This document shows positions 1 through 5,466 of a stretch of DNA of 7,054 nucleotides, in pieces. The stretch is from Ruminococcaceae bacterium UBA945 (lineage in GTDB: Bacteria > Bacillota > Clostridia > Oscillospirales > Acutalibacteraceae). Position numbers and translations under genes: made by a program. The stretch lies in NCBI GenBank assembly GCA_002293315.1, contig DBCZ01000007.1:30191-37244 (forward strand), read 5' to 3'. The stretch's first letter is position 1. Every line of letters begins with the position of its first letter. The notes beneath the pieces were generated by a model. The model was not told the DNA's origin. It ran no database searches and saw only the letters and a program-made list of their open reading frames with translations.

Positions 1-49
1 CTGCCTTACAAGCAGGGGGTCATAGGTTCGAGTCCTATTGTCCCCACCA
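1..49 (+). tRNA. tRNA-Val(UAC), 5' end cut off by the window
   Basis: This is the 3' part of a tRNA. The anticodon loop CTTACAA sits between CTGC and GCAG and gives anticodon TAC, which reads GUA valine codons. The T arm is ATAGG-TTCGAGT-CCTAT (27-38 region), followed by the 3' acceptor strand TGTCCCC, discriminator A and an encoded CCA at 47-49. The D arm and 5' acceptor strand lie before the window. It is the first visible member of a five-tRNA cluster on the same strand. The identity rests on the anticodon and is firm; only the missing 5' half keeps confidence below maximum. Confidence 0.93.
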
Positions 50-50
50 G

Positions 51-67
51 TCCGAACGGAGTTCGGA
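51..67 (+). other. Spacer hairpin between tRNA-Val and tRNA-Asp
   Basis: TCCGAAC, loop GGA, GTTCGGA form a perfect 7-bp stem directly after the CCA end of tRNA-Val. No T-run follows, so it is not a convincing terminator. It may be a processing or stability element of the tRNA precursor, or simply a neutral spacer palindrome. The stem is seen directly; the role is not known. Confidence 0.5.
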
Positions 68-108
68 TAGCCTAAGGCGAGCGGTTCATAATATAGTCCG
101 AGAAATTT

Positions 109-185
109 GGCCCGGTAGTTCAGTTGGTTAGAACGCTAGCCTGTCACGCTAGAGGTCGACGGTTCGAGCCCGTTCCGGGTCGCCA
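109..185 (+). tRNA. tRNA-Asp(GUC)
   Basis: A complete 77-nt cloverleaf. The acceptor strands GGCCCGG and CCGGGTC pair with one G-U. The anticodon stem CTAGC/GCTAG holds the loop CTGTCAC with anticodon GTC at 143-145, reading aspartate codons. The T arm contains GGTTCGAGCCC, the discriminator is G (normal for Asp), and CCA is encoded at 183-185. It is the second tRNA of the operon and lies only 5 bases before tRNA-Phe. Confidence 0.98.
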
Positions 186-190
186 AATTT

Positions 191-266
<76 letters not shown>

Positions 267-334
267 AGCTTTTCACGTAGAGATTACCAACACATATGGG
301 TTATTTGTCTATATGGCGCTTAATTCATATAAAT

Positions 335-410
335 GCGGGCATAGCTCATCTGGTAGAGCGCCACCTTGCCAAGGTGGAGGTAGCGAGTTCGAGCCTCGTT
401 GCCCGCTCCA
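335..410 (+). tRNA. tRNA-Gly(GCC)
   Basis: A complete 76-nt cloverleaf. The acceptor strands GCGGGCA and TGCCCGC pair fully. The anticodon stem CCACC/GGTGG holds the loop TTGCCAA, anticodon GCC at 368-370, reading GGC/GGU glycine codons. The discriminator is T (the usual U73 of bacterial Gly tRNAs) and CCA is encoded at 408-410. The 68-base spacer before it has no convincing promoter of its own, so it probably belongs to the same transcript as tRNA-Phe. Confidence 0.98.
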
Positions 411-458
411 GCGTCATAAGACGCAAAGTCTGCGCCGCTTTCATTTGAGAGCGGCGCA
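411..458 (+). other. Two spacer hairpins between tRNA-Gly and tRNA-Cys
   Basis: GCGTC-ATAA-GACGC (411-424) is a 5-bp stem directly after the CCA of tRNA-Gly. TGCGCCGCT (431-439) pairs with AGCGGCGCA (450-458) in a perfect GC-rich 9-bp stem with a 10-base loop. The second stem is followed by TGTCTTAAA, which has no real T-run, so it would be a weak terminator at best. It could attenuate transcription before tRNA-Cys or help processing. The structure is seen directly; the function is inferred. Confidence 0.5.
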
Positions 459-475
459 TGTCTTAAACAGAATAT

Positions 476-550
476 GGCGCTATAGCCAAGTGGTAAGGCA
501 AGGGTCTGCAAAACCCTGATTCCCCGGTTCAAATCCGGGTGGCGCCTCCA
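476..550 (+). tRNA. tRNA-Cys(GCA)
   Basis: A complete 75-nt cloverleaf. The acceptor strands GGCGCTA and TGGCGCC pair with one T-G. The anticodon stem AGGGT/ACCCT holds the loop CTGCAAA, anticodon GCA at 508-510, reading cysteine codons. The discriminator is T (U73, typical of Cys tRNA) and CCA is encoded at 548-550. It is the last tRNA of the cluster and is followed within 15 bases by the operon's terminator-like hairpin. Confidence 0.98.
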
Positions 551-564
551 AAGGGGCAATTGAT

Positions 565-612
565 AATGGATAATTGACAATGAACAGTTATTCGTTATCC
601 ATTGCTTTTTTT
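565..612 (+). terminator. Likely intrinsic terminator of the tRNA operon
   Basis: AATGGATAA (565-573) pairs perfectly with TTATCCATT (595-603), and the run GCTTTTTTT follows at 604-612. The orientation ends + strand transcription coming out of the tRNA cluster. The stem is AT-rich and the loop is long (21 bases), so termination may be inefficient. The sequence around it (TGATAATGGATAATTGACAATG) is internally repetitive, like dispersed intergenic palindromes. On the minus strand no T-run follows the stem, so it is not a clear terminator for the convergent epimerase gene. Confidence 0.6.
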
Positions 613-629
613 ATTGAAACGATGAACTA

Positions 630-1499
630 CTAGCTGTTCTTTTTTATGTAATAATCAATCAGTTTTGGCATGTATGCTTTAATATCTGTGAACCTGTAAT
701 CAATTGCGCCTTTAATCTTTGCGGTATTAAGAGAGAACTCGGGAAAACCGTTGAAAGGCATATCCATGCCTTGGGTATCATAGTTTTGTTTACACCCGCC
801 TAATTTTTTCACTTCTTCAATAATATCATTTACAGAAAAAGTATTATCTGAAGCAATGTTAACACATCCATTTATCTTAACTTCCGAGAGCATGCTGAGG
901 GCTTTTGCGGCATCTTCAACCGTCACAAATGCTATTTGGCTGTTGCCGTCAGTAATATTCATTGCGGTTTTATCAAGAATGTTTCTGACATATGCTTCAA
1001 CTCGTTCGGTGTAATCATCCTTGCCTATTACTAACGGGAAACGCACTGCCACTGCAGAGAGTGTGCTGTATTCTTGGAAGAGGGCTGTTTCAGCTTGCCT
1101 TTTTGTTTCTCCATAATCAAAATCACCACTATTACACCATATGAGCTTGTGCCCCAGAGGGTTAAATTCGGCCTCACTGATTCTGCTATGCAGATTATCA
1201 TACACAGATGCCGTTGATGTCATGATATATCGTTTGCATTCCAAGACATCAAGAAGCTTTTTAACGTCGTTTGATGAATAAGCAAGACTGTCATAGGTTA
1301 AATCAAATTGTTTACCTCGGAGATTGTTCTTCAGCTCACTTGCGGAATATCTGTCAAGCTTAATGCGCTCCACATCGTTTCCGAAATCATCGGGGGAGAT
1401 GCCTCTTGTCGCGATTGTCACATCATGCTTTTTACTTAGAAGCTCGTTTACAAGATGCTTTCCGATGAATCTTGTTCCACCTAAAATAAGTATCTTCAT
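630..1499 (-). CDS. NAD(P)-dependent epimerase/dehydratase-like protein (atypical SDR)
   Basis: A 289-residue Rossmann-fold protein of the extended/atypical short-chain dehydrogenase family. The N-terminal nucleotide-binding motif is GGTRFIG (7-13) after a hydrophobic beta strand. A Ser/Thr-rich strand, MTSTASVY (93-100), precedes the catalytic YGETK (Y129 and K133, the YxxxK pair). RFPLVIG (153-159) and FVTVEDAA (191-198) are further landmarks of NAD-dependent epimerase/reductase proteins. Family members act on nucleotide sugars or related substrates in the cytoplasm; this substrate cannot be read from sequence. The ATG at 1499 is preceded by GGGGAGA at a good distance and overlaps the stop of the upstream PAS-like gene as ATGA, so translation is probably coupled. 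Hand counts of single 60-base lines give about 33% GC in its 3' half, lower than the PAS-like gene upstream. It stops 18 bases short of the tRNA operon terminator and converges on it. The family is clear, the reaction unknown. Confidence 0.88.
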   Translation of the reverse strand: MKILILGGTRFIGKHLVNELLSKKHDVTIATRGISPDDFGNDVERIKLDRYSASELKNNLRGKQFDLTYDSLAYSSNDVKKLLDVLECKRYIMTSTASVYDNLHSRISEAEFNPLGHKLIWCNSGDFDYGETKRQAETALFQEYSTLSAVAVRFPLVIGKDDYTERVEAYVRNILDKTAMNITDGNSQIAFVTVEDAAKALSMLSEVKINGCVNIASDNTFSVNDIIEEVKKLGGCKQNYDTQGMDMPFNGFPEFSLNTAKIKGAIDYRFTDIKAYMPKLIDYYIKKNS

Positions 1500-1822
1500 A
1501 TTTTTGTTCTCCCCGTTGGAATAGAAAAATGCACGAATAAATCATCGCTGCCTGTTACGGGAATCCAAAAGCGCATCCGCTTTCCGTCAACTGACAGCGC
1601 ATGCTGCGCAATTTTGTCAATCAACGCTTTGTTTCCGAGGCAGCCTGCATGAGCCTCTTTGGGCGGCGTATCAATGCAGCGCAACCCAGTGATAAAGCCT
1701 TCGTTAATTGCCGCCGGGTTTGAGGCGACAACCGTTCTGTCTTTCTTAATCAGACGCACTCTCTCGGGGAATGCGTCCCATAAGAGATGAAAGCTTTCAA
1801 TAATGTTGTCAAGATTTTCCAT
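1496..1822 (-). CDS. Small PAS-like protein with a conserved-looking Cys/His motif
   Basis: A 108-residue protein that I place only tentatively. The order helix (MENLDNIIESFHLLWDAFP), strand (RVRLIKKDRTVVASN, 21-35), a stretch with GLRCIDTPPKEAHAGC (46-61), a helix and two C-terminal strands (RMRFWIPV, LFVHFSIP) resembles a minimal PAS domain. C49, H58 and C61 form a Cys-x8-His-x2-Cys arrangement that could bind a metal or cofactor or be redox-active; this is inference. There is no signal peptide, membrane segment or output domain, so it would be a soluble stand-alone sensor or binding protein. I chose the ATG at 1822 because GGAGGT ends 4 bases before it; a TTG four codons upstream lies inside that ribosome binding site. 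It is first in a two-gene operon with the epimerase-like gene (ATGA overlap), which suggests a linked job. Sampled lines are near 50% GC, higher than its partner. Confidence 0.7.
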   Translation of the reverse strand: MENLDNIIESFHLLWDAFPERVRLIKKDRTVVASNPAAINEGFITGLRCIDTPPKEAHAGCLGNKALIDKIAQHALSVDGKRMRFWIPVTGSDDLFVHFSIPTGRTKI

Positions 1823-1826
1823 GTTT

Positions 1827-1832
1827 ACCTCC
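1827..1832 (-). promoter_or_regulatory. Ribosome binding site deciding the start of the PAS-like gene
   Basis: On the minus strand GGAGGT is followed by AAAC and the ATG at 1822. The competing TTG codon in frame (1834-1832) overlaps this motif and cannot use it, so the ATG is the likely start. Confidence 0.8.
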
Positions 1833-1843
1833 AAAGTATTTGT

Positions 1844-1867
1844 TCAAATATTATACCACATATTTGA
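1844..1867. promoter_or_regulatory. Candidate operator shared by two divergent promoters
   Basis: TCAAATA (1844-1850) and TATTTGA (1861-1867) form a perfect 7-bp inverted repeat with a 10-base spacer, so the half-site centres are 17 bases apart. The left arm reaches the first base of the leftward -10; the right arm covers the first four bases of the rightward TTGACA -35. Such a layout suits a dimeric regulator acting on both operons. No helix-turn-helix regulator gene is in the window. The repeat is seen directly; the operator role is inferred, and AT-rich DNA produces such repeats by chance fairly often. Confidence 0.4.
1850..1855 (-). promoter_or_regulatory. Leftward promoter (extended -10) for the PAS-like/epimerase operon
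   Basis: Read on the minus strand, TGGTATAAT gives a perfect TATAAT -10 (1855-1850) with the TGn extension. No good -35 is seen 17 bases upstream (TTTCCG), which is acceptable for extended -10 promoters. Transcription would begin near 1843 and leave a leader of about 20 bases before the ATG at 1822. The -10 lies inside the inverted repeat at 1844-1867, so a protein bound there would block this promoter. Confidence 0.65.
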
Positions 1868-1892
1868 CATGCCGGAAAAATCTTGTTATGCT
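1864..1892 (+). promoter_or_regulatory. Rightward promoter for the five-gene + strand cluster
   Basis: TTGACA (1864-1869), a 17-base spacer and TATGCT (1887-1892) with a TGT extension just upstream of the -10 make a good housekeeping-type promoter. The predicted start is near 1899, which puts the ATG at 1932 about 33 bases downstream. This is one reason to prefer that ATG over the in-frame ATG at 1869, which would lie inside the promoter. Confidence 0.65.
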
Positions 1893-1931
1893 CTTAATAA
1901 GAATTATTTGACAGAGAAAGTCAGGGACATA

Positions 1932-2789
1932 ATGGATCATACAAGCGGCAAATGGGCAAAAGAAATAGTTGAGTTTCAAAACTGTGACGGTACGTGGGGA
2001 TTGACGTTTCATTCAATGTCGCATAATCAAAAGTCTTCAAAAAAGCCGCTTACAACAGAACAGGCTTTGTTTCGTCTGAAGGCTCTCGGGTTTGATATAA
2101 ACGATGAACCAATACGCAAAGCGGTTGAGTGCATGAAAGCATGCCTAAGAGAAGAACGGAGAATAGACGATTACTGGGAAAAGATCCATGATTGGCCGCT
2201 CTTTACAAAGCTCATGCTCTCGACATGGGTTAAAATATTTGATTCAAATGATGATTTATCACTTGGATTTGCAAAGAAGTGGGCGGACATTATTGAGCAT
2301 TCATTTTCAAAGGGAAGCTATGACCACGATGCTTATGTAAACGCATATACAATGCAGTTTGGTAAGAAGCCTCGTGGCGGGCGTGAAATTGATTTCGTGG
2401 ATTTCTACCACGTTTCACTTCTTCAAAAAATGCTGTCATCCGCAACAGAAAACCTCTTACTGGATTACATCATTTCTAAACCCGGCGGGATTTATTACAT
2501 ATATCAGAAACAAGTTCAGAATCCGCCTACGATATTTTCATCAAAAGAAGCAAGCCGCTATTTAGGCGCCCTGGAATTACTGGCCGGATATAGTTTAGCC
2601 AAGGATAAACTTGATTTTGCCATAAACTGGCTTTATGAGAACTGCGATGAAAATGGGCAATGGGATTTTGGCCCGAAGGCAAATGACGGCGCATATTTTC
2701 CTCTTTCAGATTCATGGCGAAAAATTGAAGACAGGAAAGCTGATTGCACTGAAAGAGTGACTGCATTTTTACAGGAAATCGGAGCTTGA
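1932..2789 (+). CDS. Uncharacterised protein with two QW-like (squalene cyclase/prenyltransferase-type) motifs
   Basis: A 285-residue soluble, mostly helical protein without signal peptide or membrane segment. Near the N-terminus QNCDGTWG (16-23), and near the C-terminus ENGQWDFG (240-247), match the QW repeat pattern (Q/N-x-x-D/N-G-x-W-x-x-G) of alpha-alpha barrel proteins such as squalene/hopene cyclases and protein prenyltransferases. Other notable stretches are TTEQALFRLKALGF (41-54), KPGGIYYIYQ (183-192), PLSDSWR (257-263) and DCTERV (271-276). I know no assigned function; the length is far below a full triterpene cyclase, and the DxDD motif of those enzymes is absent. The chosen ATG follows the promoter at 1864-1892 and a modest AGGGA at 1923-1927. 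The frame stays open upstream, and ATG 1869 or TTG 1908 are alternatives; residues encoded just before 1932 (LTEKVRDI) could extend the first helix. It is first in a run of five + strand genes. A sampled line is about 42% GC. Confidence 0.75.
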   Translation: MDHTSGKWAKEIVEFQNCDGTWGLTFHSMSHNQKSSKKPLTTEQALFRLKALGFDINDEPIRKAVECMKACLREERRIDDYWEKIHDWPLFTKLMLSTWVKIFDSNDDLSLGFAKKWADIIEHSFSKGSYDHDAYVNAYTMQFGKKPRGGREIDFVDFYHVSLLQKMLSSATENLLLDYIISKPGGIYYIYQKQVQNPPTIFSSKEASRYLGALELLAGYSLAKDKLDFAINWLYENCDENGQWDFGPKANDGAYFPLSDSWRKIEDRKADCTERVTAFLQEIGA

Positions 2790-2834
2790 CTATGTACGGA
2801 AAACTTATCTTGCTTTGCAAATAACACAAAAGAC

Positions 2835-2838
2835 GGAG
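2835..2838 (+). promoter_or_regulatory. Ribosome binding site deciding the DUF3788 gene start
   Basis: GGAG lies 9 bases before the ATG at 2848. An earlier in-frame codon at 2815 has no such site and would add residues not expected for the family, so 2848 is the preferred start. Confidence 0.7.
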
Positions 2839-2847
2839 ATATATTCT

Positions 2848-3270
2848 ATGTATGAACGTATGCTCAATAAGCATGAGGTGCCTGCATTTGAAGATTTAAT
2901 CAATTACTGTGGCAGAAGCGGCAAATACTGGATTGATTTCGAGAATTATCTTGCATCAGAATTTGAAGCTGAACGCTTAATCCGCTTTCCGTATGGCAAA
3001 AAATATGGTTGGGGTGCAAAATACAGTCAGAAAAACAAGCATATCTGTGATGTTTTTGCTGAAGACGGTGCATTTACTGTTTTCTTTCAGATATCAAGCG
3101 ATGCCGTGGATTCAGTCTTGGATGATTTAGATGAGTATGCAAAGGAAATCTGGGAGGACAAGTATCCCTGTTCAAGCGGAGGGTGGGTTCGCTTCAGGGT
3201 TCTCAATGAAAAGCATCTTGAAAATGTAAAGAAGCTTGTAAACGCTAAAATGACGGTGAAAAAGAAATAA
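2848..3270 (+). CDS. DUF3788 family protein
   Basis: A 140-residue soluble protein that I recognise as DUF3788, a family of unknown function found in Firmicutes and Bacteroidetes. Recognisable blocks are the start MYERML, then IRFPYGKKYGWGAKY (45-59), KHICDVFAEDGAFTV (64-78) and YPCSSGGWVRFRV (106-118), ending in a Lys-rich tail. The full length is present and the ATG at 2848 has GGAG upstream. No enzymatic motif is evident and I assign no reaction. It starts 58 bases after the QW-motif gene and ends 19 bases before the acetyltransferase gene. The spacing suggests co-transcription with both. One sampled line is about 35% GC, lower than the acetyltransferase and radA genes after it, which hints at a different origin. 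Confidence 0.88.
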   Translation: MYERMLNKHEVPAFEDLINYCGRSGKYWIDFENYLASEFEAERLIRFPYGKKYGWGAKYSQKNKHICDVFAEDGAFTVFFQISSDAVDSVLDDLDEYAKEIWEDKYPCSSGGWVRFRVLNEKHLENVKKLVNAKMTVKKK

Positions 3271-3279
3271 TTCCCGATT

Positions 3280-3283
3280 GGAG
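3280..3283 (+). promoter_or_regulatory. Ribosome binding site deciding the acetyltransferase start
   Basis: GGAG is followed by CATGCG and the ATG at 3290. The in-frame TTG at 3278 overlaps this motif, so it is an unlikely start. Confidence 0.75.
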
Positions 3284-3289
3284 CATGCG

Positions 3290-4075
3290 ATGTACAAAAA
3301 AACGGACTTACTGAATGATATAATGAAATTGAAGATAGACCCCAACGGAACTGTCATGATTCACGCGTCGATGAGGGCGATAGGGGAGATTGAGGGTGGC
3401 GCAGATACCGTTCTCGACGCCTGGATGGAGTATATGAAAGACGGCTTGCTTGTTTTCGTCACGCATACATGGGAGGAAATCCCATATGGCGGCATTACCA
3501 TTTATGACGTTAAAGCTTCGCCGTCATGCGTCGGTATTTTGGGTGAGATTTTCAGAAAAAGGCCGGGCGTAATCCGTTCTCTTCACCCTACTCATTCAGT
3601 CGCGGCATTCGGCAAAGACGCAGTGGATTATCTCAGCGGTGAAGAGCATAGTAGCACGCCGTGCCCCAGAGCGGGCTGCTATGGCAAACTGCTTGACAGA
3701 GAGGCACAAATAGTTTTCATCGGCTGCGATTTGACTAAAAACACCTTTATTCACGGCGTGGAGGAGTGGAATGAAATCCCCGATAGAGTGAGCAGTGAAG
3801 CGACTTATCTGACAATCATTGACTACGACGGAAACGAGCTTCCGTACACGCGTTTCGGTCATAAATGCGTAGCCTGTGACGATGTTTCAGGGAATTACGG
3901 CAAGCTCGAGATGCCTTTTGAGACGCTTGGCGCGATTCATTACGGCAATTTCGGGGACGCAAAAACTATTGTCGGCGATGCTGTGAAAATGTGCGAAATC
4001 ACAAGCGGCTTCCTAAAAAGAAACCAGAACATCTTCATAGATAAAAAGCCGATTCCGGCAGAATGGTACAGCTAA
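3290..4075 (+). CDS. AAC(3)-family N-acetyltransferase
   Basis: A 261-residue protein of the aminoglycoside 3-N-acetyltransferase family (Antibiotic_NAT), close to the family's usual 260-290 residues. Members move acetyl from acetyl-CoA to the 3-amino group of 2-deoxystreptamine aminoglycosides, but many chromosomal homologues have unknown substrates. Visible family landmarks: VMIHASMRAIGEIEGGAD (22-39), the HPTHSVAAFG block (99-108), the segment PCPRAGCYGKLLD (124-136), IVFIGCDLTKNT (141-152) and IHGVEE (154-159), which holds conserved His and Glu. No signal peptide is present, so it is cytoplasmic. It lies 19 bases after the DUF3788 gene and 23 bases before radA, in what may be one transcript. 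Sampled GC (about 52%) is like radA and unlike the DUF3788 gene. The family is firm; true aminoglycoside resistance is not shown, and a housekeeping or secondary-metabolite role is equally possible. Confidence 0.9.
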   Translation: MYKKTDLLNDIMKLKIDPNGTVMIHASMRAIGEIEGGADTVLDAWMEYMKDGLLVFVTHTWEEIPYGGITIYDVKASPSCVGILGEIFRKRPGVIRSLHPTHSVAAFGKDAVDYLSGEEHSSTPCPRAGCYGKLLDREAQIVFIGCDLTKNTFIHGVEEWNEIPDRVSSEATYLTIIDYDGNELPYTRFGHKCVACDDVSGNYGKLEMPFETLGAIHYGNFGDAKTIVGDAVKMCEITSGFLKRNQNIFIDKKPIPAEWYS

Positions 4076-4088
4076 AATTAGTTAAAAC

Positions 4089-4093
4089 GGGAG
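4089..4093 (+). promoter_or_regulatory. Ribosome binding site deciding the radA start
   Basis: GGGAG sits 5 bases before the ATG at 4099, which begins the standard RadA N-terminus MAKSK. An earlier in-frame ATG at 4063 would overlap the acetyltransferase gene and add 12 residues foreign to the family. Confidence 0.8.
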
Positions 4094-4098
4094 AAAAA

Positions 4099-5466
4099 AT
4101 GGCAAAGAGCAAGGTAGTATATGTCTGCAATTCCTGTGGGTATGAATCCGCCAAATGGGCGGGAAAATGCCCGGAATGCGGAGAATGGAACACCATGGAG
4201 GAAACACTGCGCGAGAGCATGGCTAAATCAACCTCTCCGGAGCGCTCTGTGGGGAGCATCATCAGGCCGCAGAGAATAGGGGAGATTTCCACCACAGATG
4301 AGCACCGCTATAAAACCGGGCTTTCTGAGTTTGACAGAGTTCTGGGCGGGGGAATAGTCAAGGGTTCGCTTGTGCTTGTGGCCGGTGACCCGGGTATCGG
4401 CAAATCGACAATCCTTTTGCAAATCTGCGAGTATCTCGGGCAGAAGATCAGCATTCTTTATATCTCCGGCGAGGAATCTGCGCGGCAGCTCAAGCTTAGG
4501 GCAGAGAGGCTTCAGGTGAATACGCAGAACCTGCAAATCCTGACGGAAACAGATGTGCAGTATGCCATCGAGCAAATCAGGGAGACAAAGCCGGACATCG
4601 TAATGGTGGATTCCATTCAGACAATGAACTACACTGACTTAAACTCCTCACCAGGCAGCGTGACACAGGTGCGCGAATGCACAAATGCTATGATGAGGTG
4701 TGCCAAAACGCTGGATATTCCGATTATAATCGTGGGGCATGTCAATAAGGACGGCGCGATTGCCGGTCCGAAGGTGCTCGAGCATATAGTTGATGCCGTG
4801 CTTTATTTTGAGGGCGACAGGCAGATGACTTACAGAATCCTGCGTGCGGTAAAGAACAGATACGGCTCAACGAATGAAATAGGTGTTTTTGATATGGGCG
4901 AGCATGGGCTCATGGAAGTGGAGAACCCCTCACAGGCTATGCTTTCCGGACGGCCGGTGAATACATCCGGTACTTGTGTGACGGCAGTAATGGAGGGAAC
5001 AAGGCCTTTGCTTGCGGAGATTCAGGGGCTTGCAACGACTTCCGGCTTCGGCACGCCTCGCAGAATGAGCACAGGTTTCGATTATAACCGCATGTCGCTG
5101 ATTTTGGCCGTACTTGAAAAACGCGCAGGGTTTTATTTCTCGAATCTCGACGCCTATATAAATGTGGTAGGCGGGCTGCGCCTTGACGAACCGGCAGTGG
5201 ATTTGGCCGTGGCAATGGCATTGGTTTCAAGCCTTAAGGATACGCCCGTAAGAGAGGATACTGTCATTTTCGGAGAGGTTGGGCTTGCAGGTGAGCTCAG
5301 AAACGTAAGTCAGGCAGCGCTGAGAATAAATGAGGCGGCACGACTGGGCTTCAAAAGATGTGTTTTGCCGAAGCACGGGCTTAAAAATCTCAGTGACAAG
5401 ACCTTGGCAGGCATGGAAATAGTCGGCGCGAGGAATATCCGCGAGGCCTTTGAGGCGTCAATTTGA
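4099..5466 (+). CDS. radA: DNA repair protein RadA (Sms)
   Basis: A complete 455-residue RadA, the RecA-like ATPase/helicase that helps process branched recombination intermediates with RecA in the cytoplasm. The N-terminal C4 zinc finger is CNSC (10-13) and CPEC (24-27). The Walker A motif is GDPGIGKST (96-104), Walker B ends in IVMVDSIQT (167-175), and the RadA-specific KNRYG motif is at 252-256. The C-terminal Lon-protease-like domain includes VVGGLRLDEPAVDLAVAMAL (356-375) and FGEVGLAGELR (391-401); in RadA this domain has no protease activity. Length and all motifs are normal, so the gene looks functional. It starts 23 bases after the acetyltransferase gene with its own ribosome binding site, and its TGA overlaps the ATG of the next gene (TGATG). 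Sampled lines are 47-55% GC, probably close to the host average. Confidence 0.98.
   Translation: MAKSKVVYVCNSCGYESAKWAGKCPECGEWNTMEETLRESMAKSTSPERSVGSIIRPQRIGEISTTDEHRYKTGLSEFDRVLGGGIVKGSLVLVAGDPGIGKSTILLQICEYLGQKISILYISGEESARQLKLRAERLQVNTQNLQILTETDVQYAIEQIRETKPDIVMVDSIQTMNYTDLNSSPGSVTQVRECTNAMMRCAKTLDIPIIIVGHVNKDGAIAGPKVLEHIVDAVLYFEGDRQMTYRILRAVKNRYGSTNEIGVFDMGEHGLMEVENPSQAMLSGRPVNTSGTCVTAVMEGTRPLLAEIQGLATTSGFGTPRRMSTGFDYNRMSLILAVLEKRAGFYFSNLDAYINVVGGLRLDEPAVDLAVAMALVSSLKDTPVREDTVIFGEVGLAGELRNVSQAALRINEAARLGFKRCVLPKHGLKNLSDKTLAGMEIVGARNIREAFEASI

Noticed and set aside
51..67. Hairpin after tRNA-Val as a terminator
   Set aside because: No T-run follows and the next tRNA is close by on the same strand.
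305..333. TTGTCT-17-TATAAA as a separate promoter for tRNA-Gly
   Set aside because: The predicted start would fall at about 340, inside the tRNA, so it could not make a full-length transcript.
313..580. Open frames on both strands across tRNA-Gly and tRNA-Cys
   Set aside because: They run through two clear tRNA genes, have no ribosome binding site and encode no recognisable protein.
1803..1931. Upstream extension of the QW-motif gene to 1803 or to ATG 1869
   Set aside because: It would overlap the start of the divergent PAS-like gene and/or run through both promoters, and there is no ribosome binding site at either start. ATG 1869 remains a minor alternative.
2786..2814. TTGACT followed by CTTGCT as an internal promoter before the DUF3788 gene
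   Set aside because: The -10 match is poor, so I could not support it.
4063..4098. Earlier ATG for radA at 4063
   Set aside because: It overlaps the acetyltransferase gene, adds residues not seen in RadA, and the ATG at 4099 has a better placed GGGAG.
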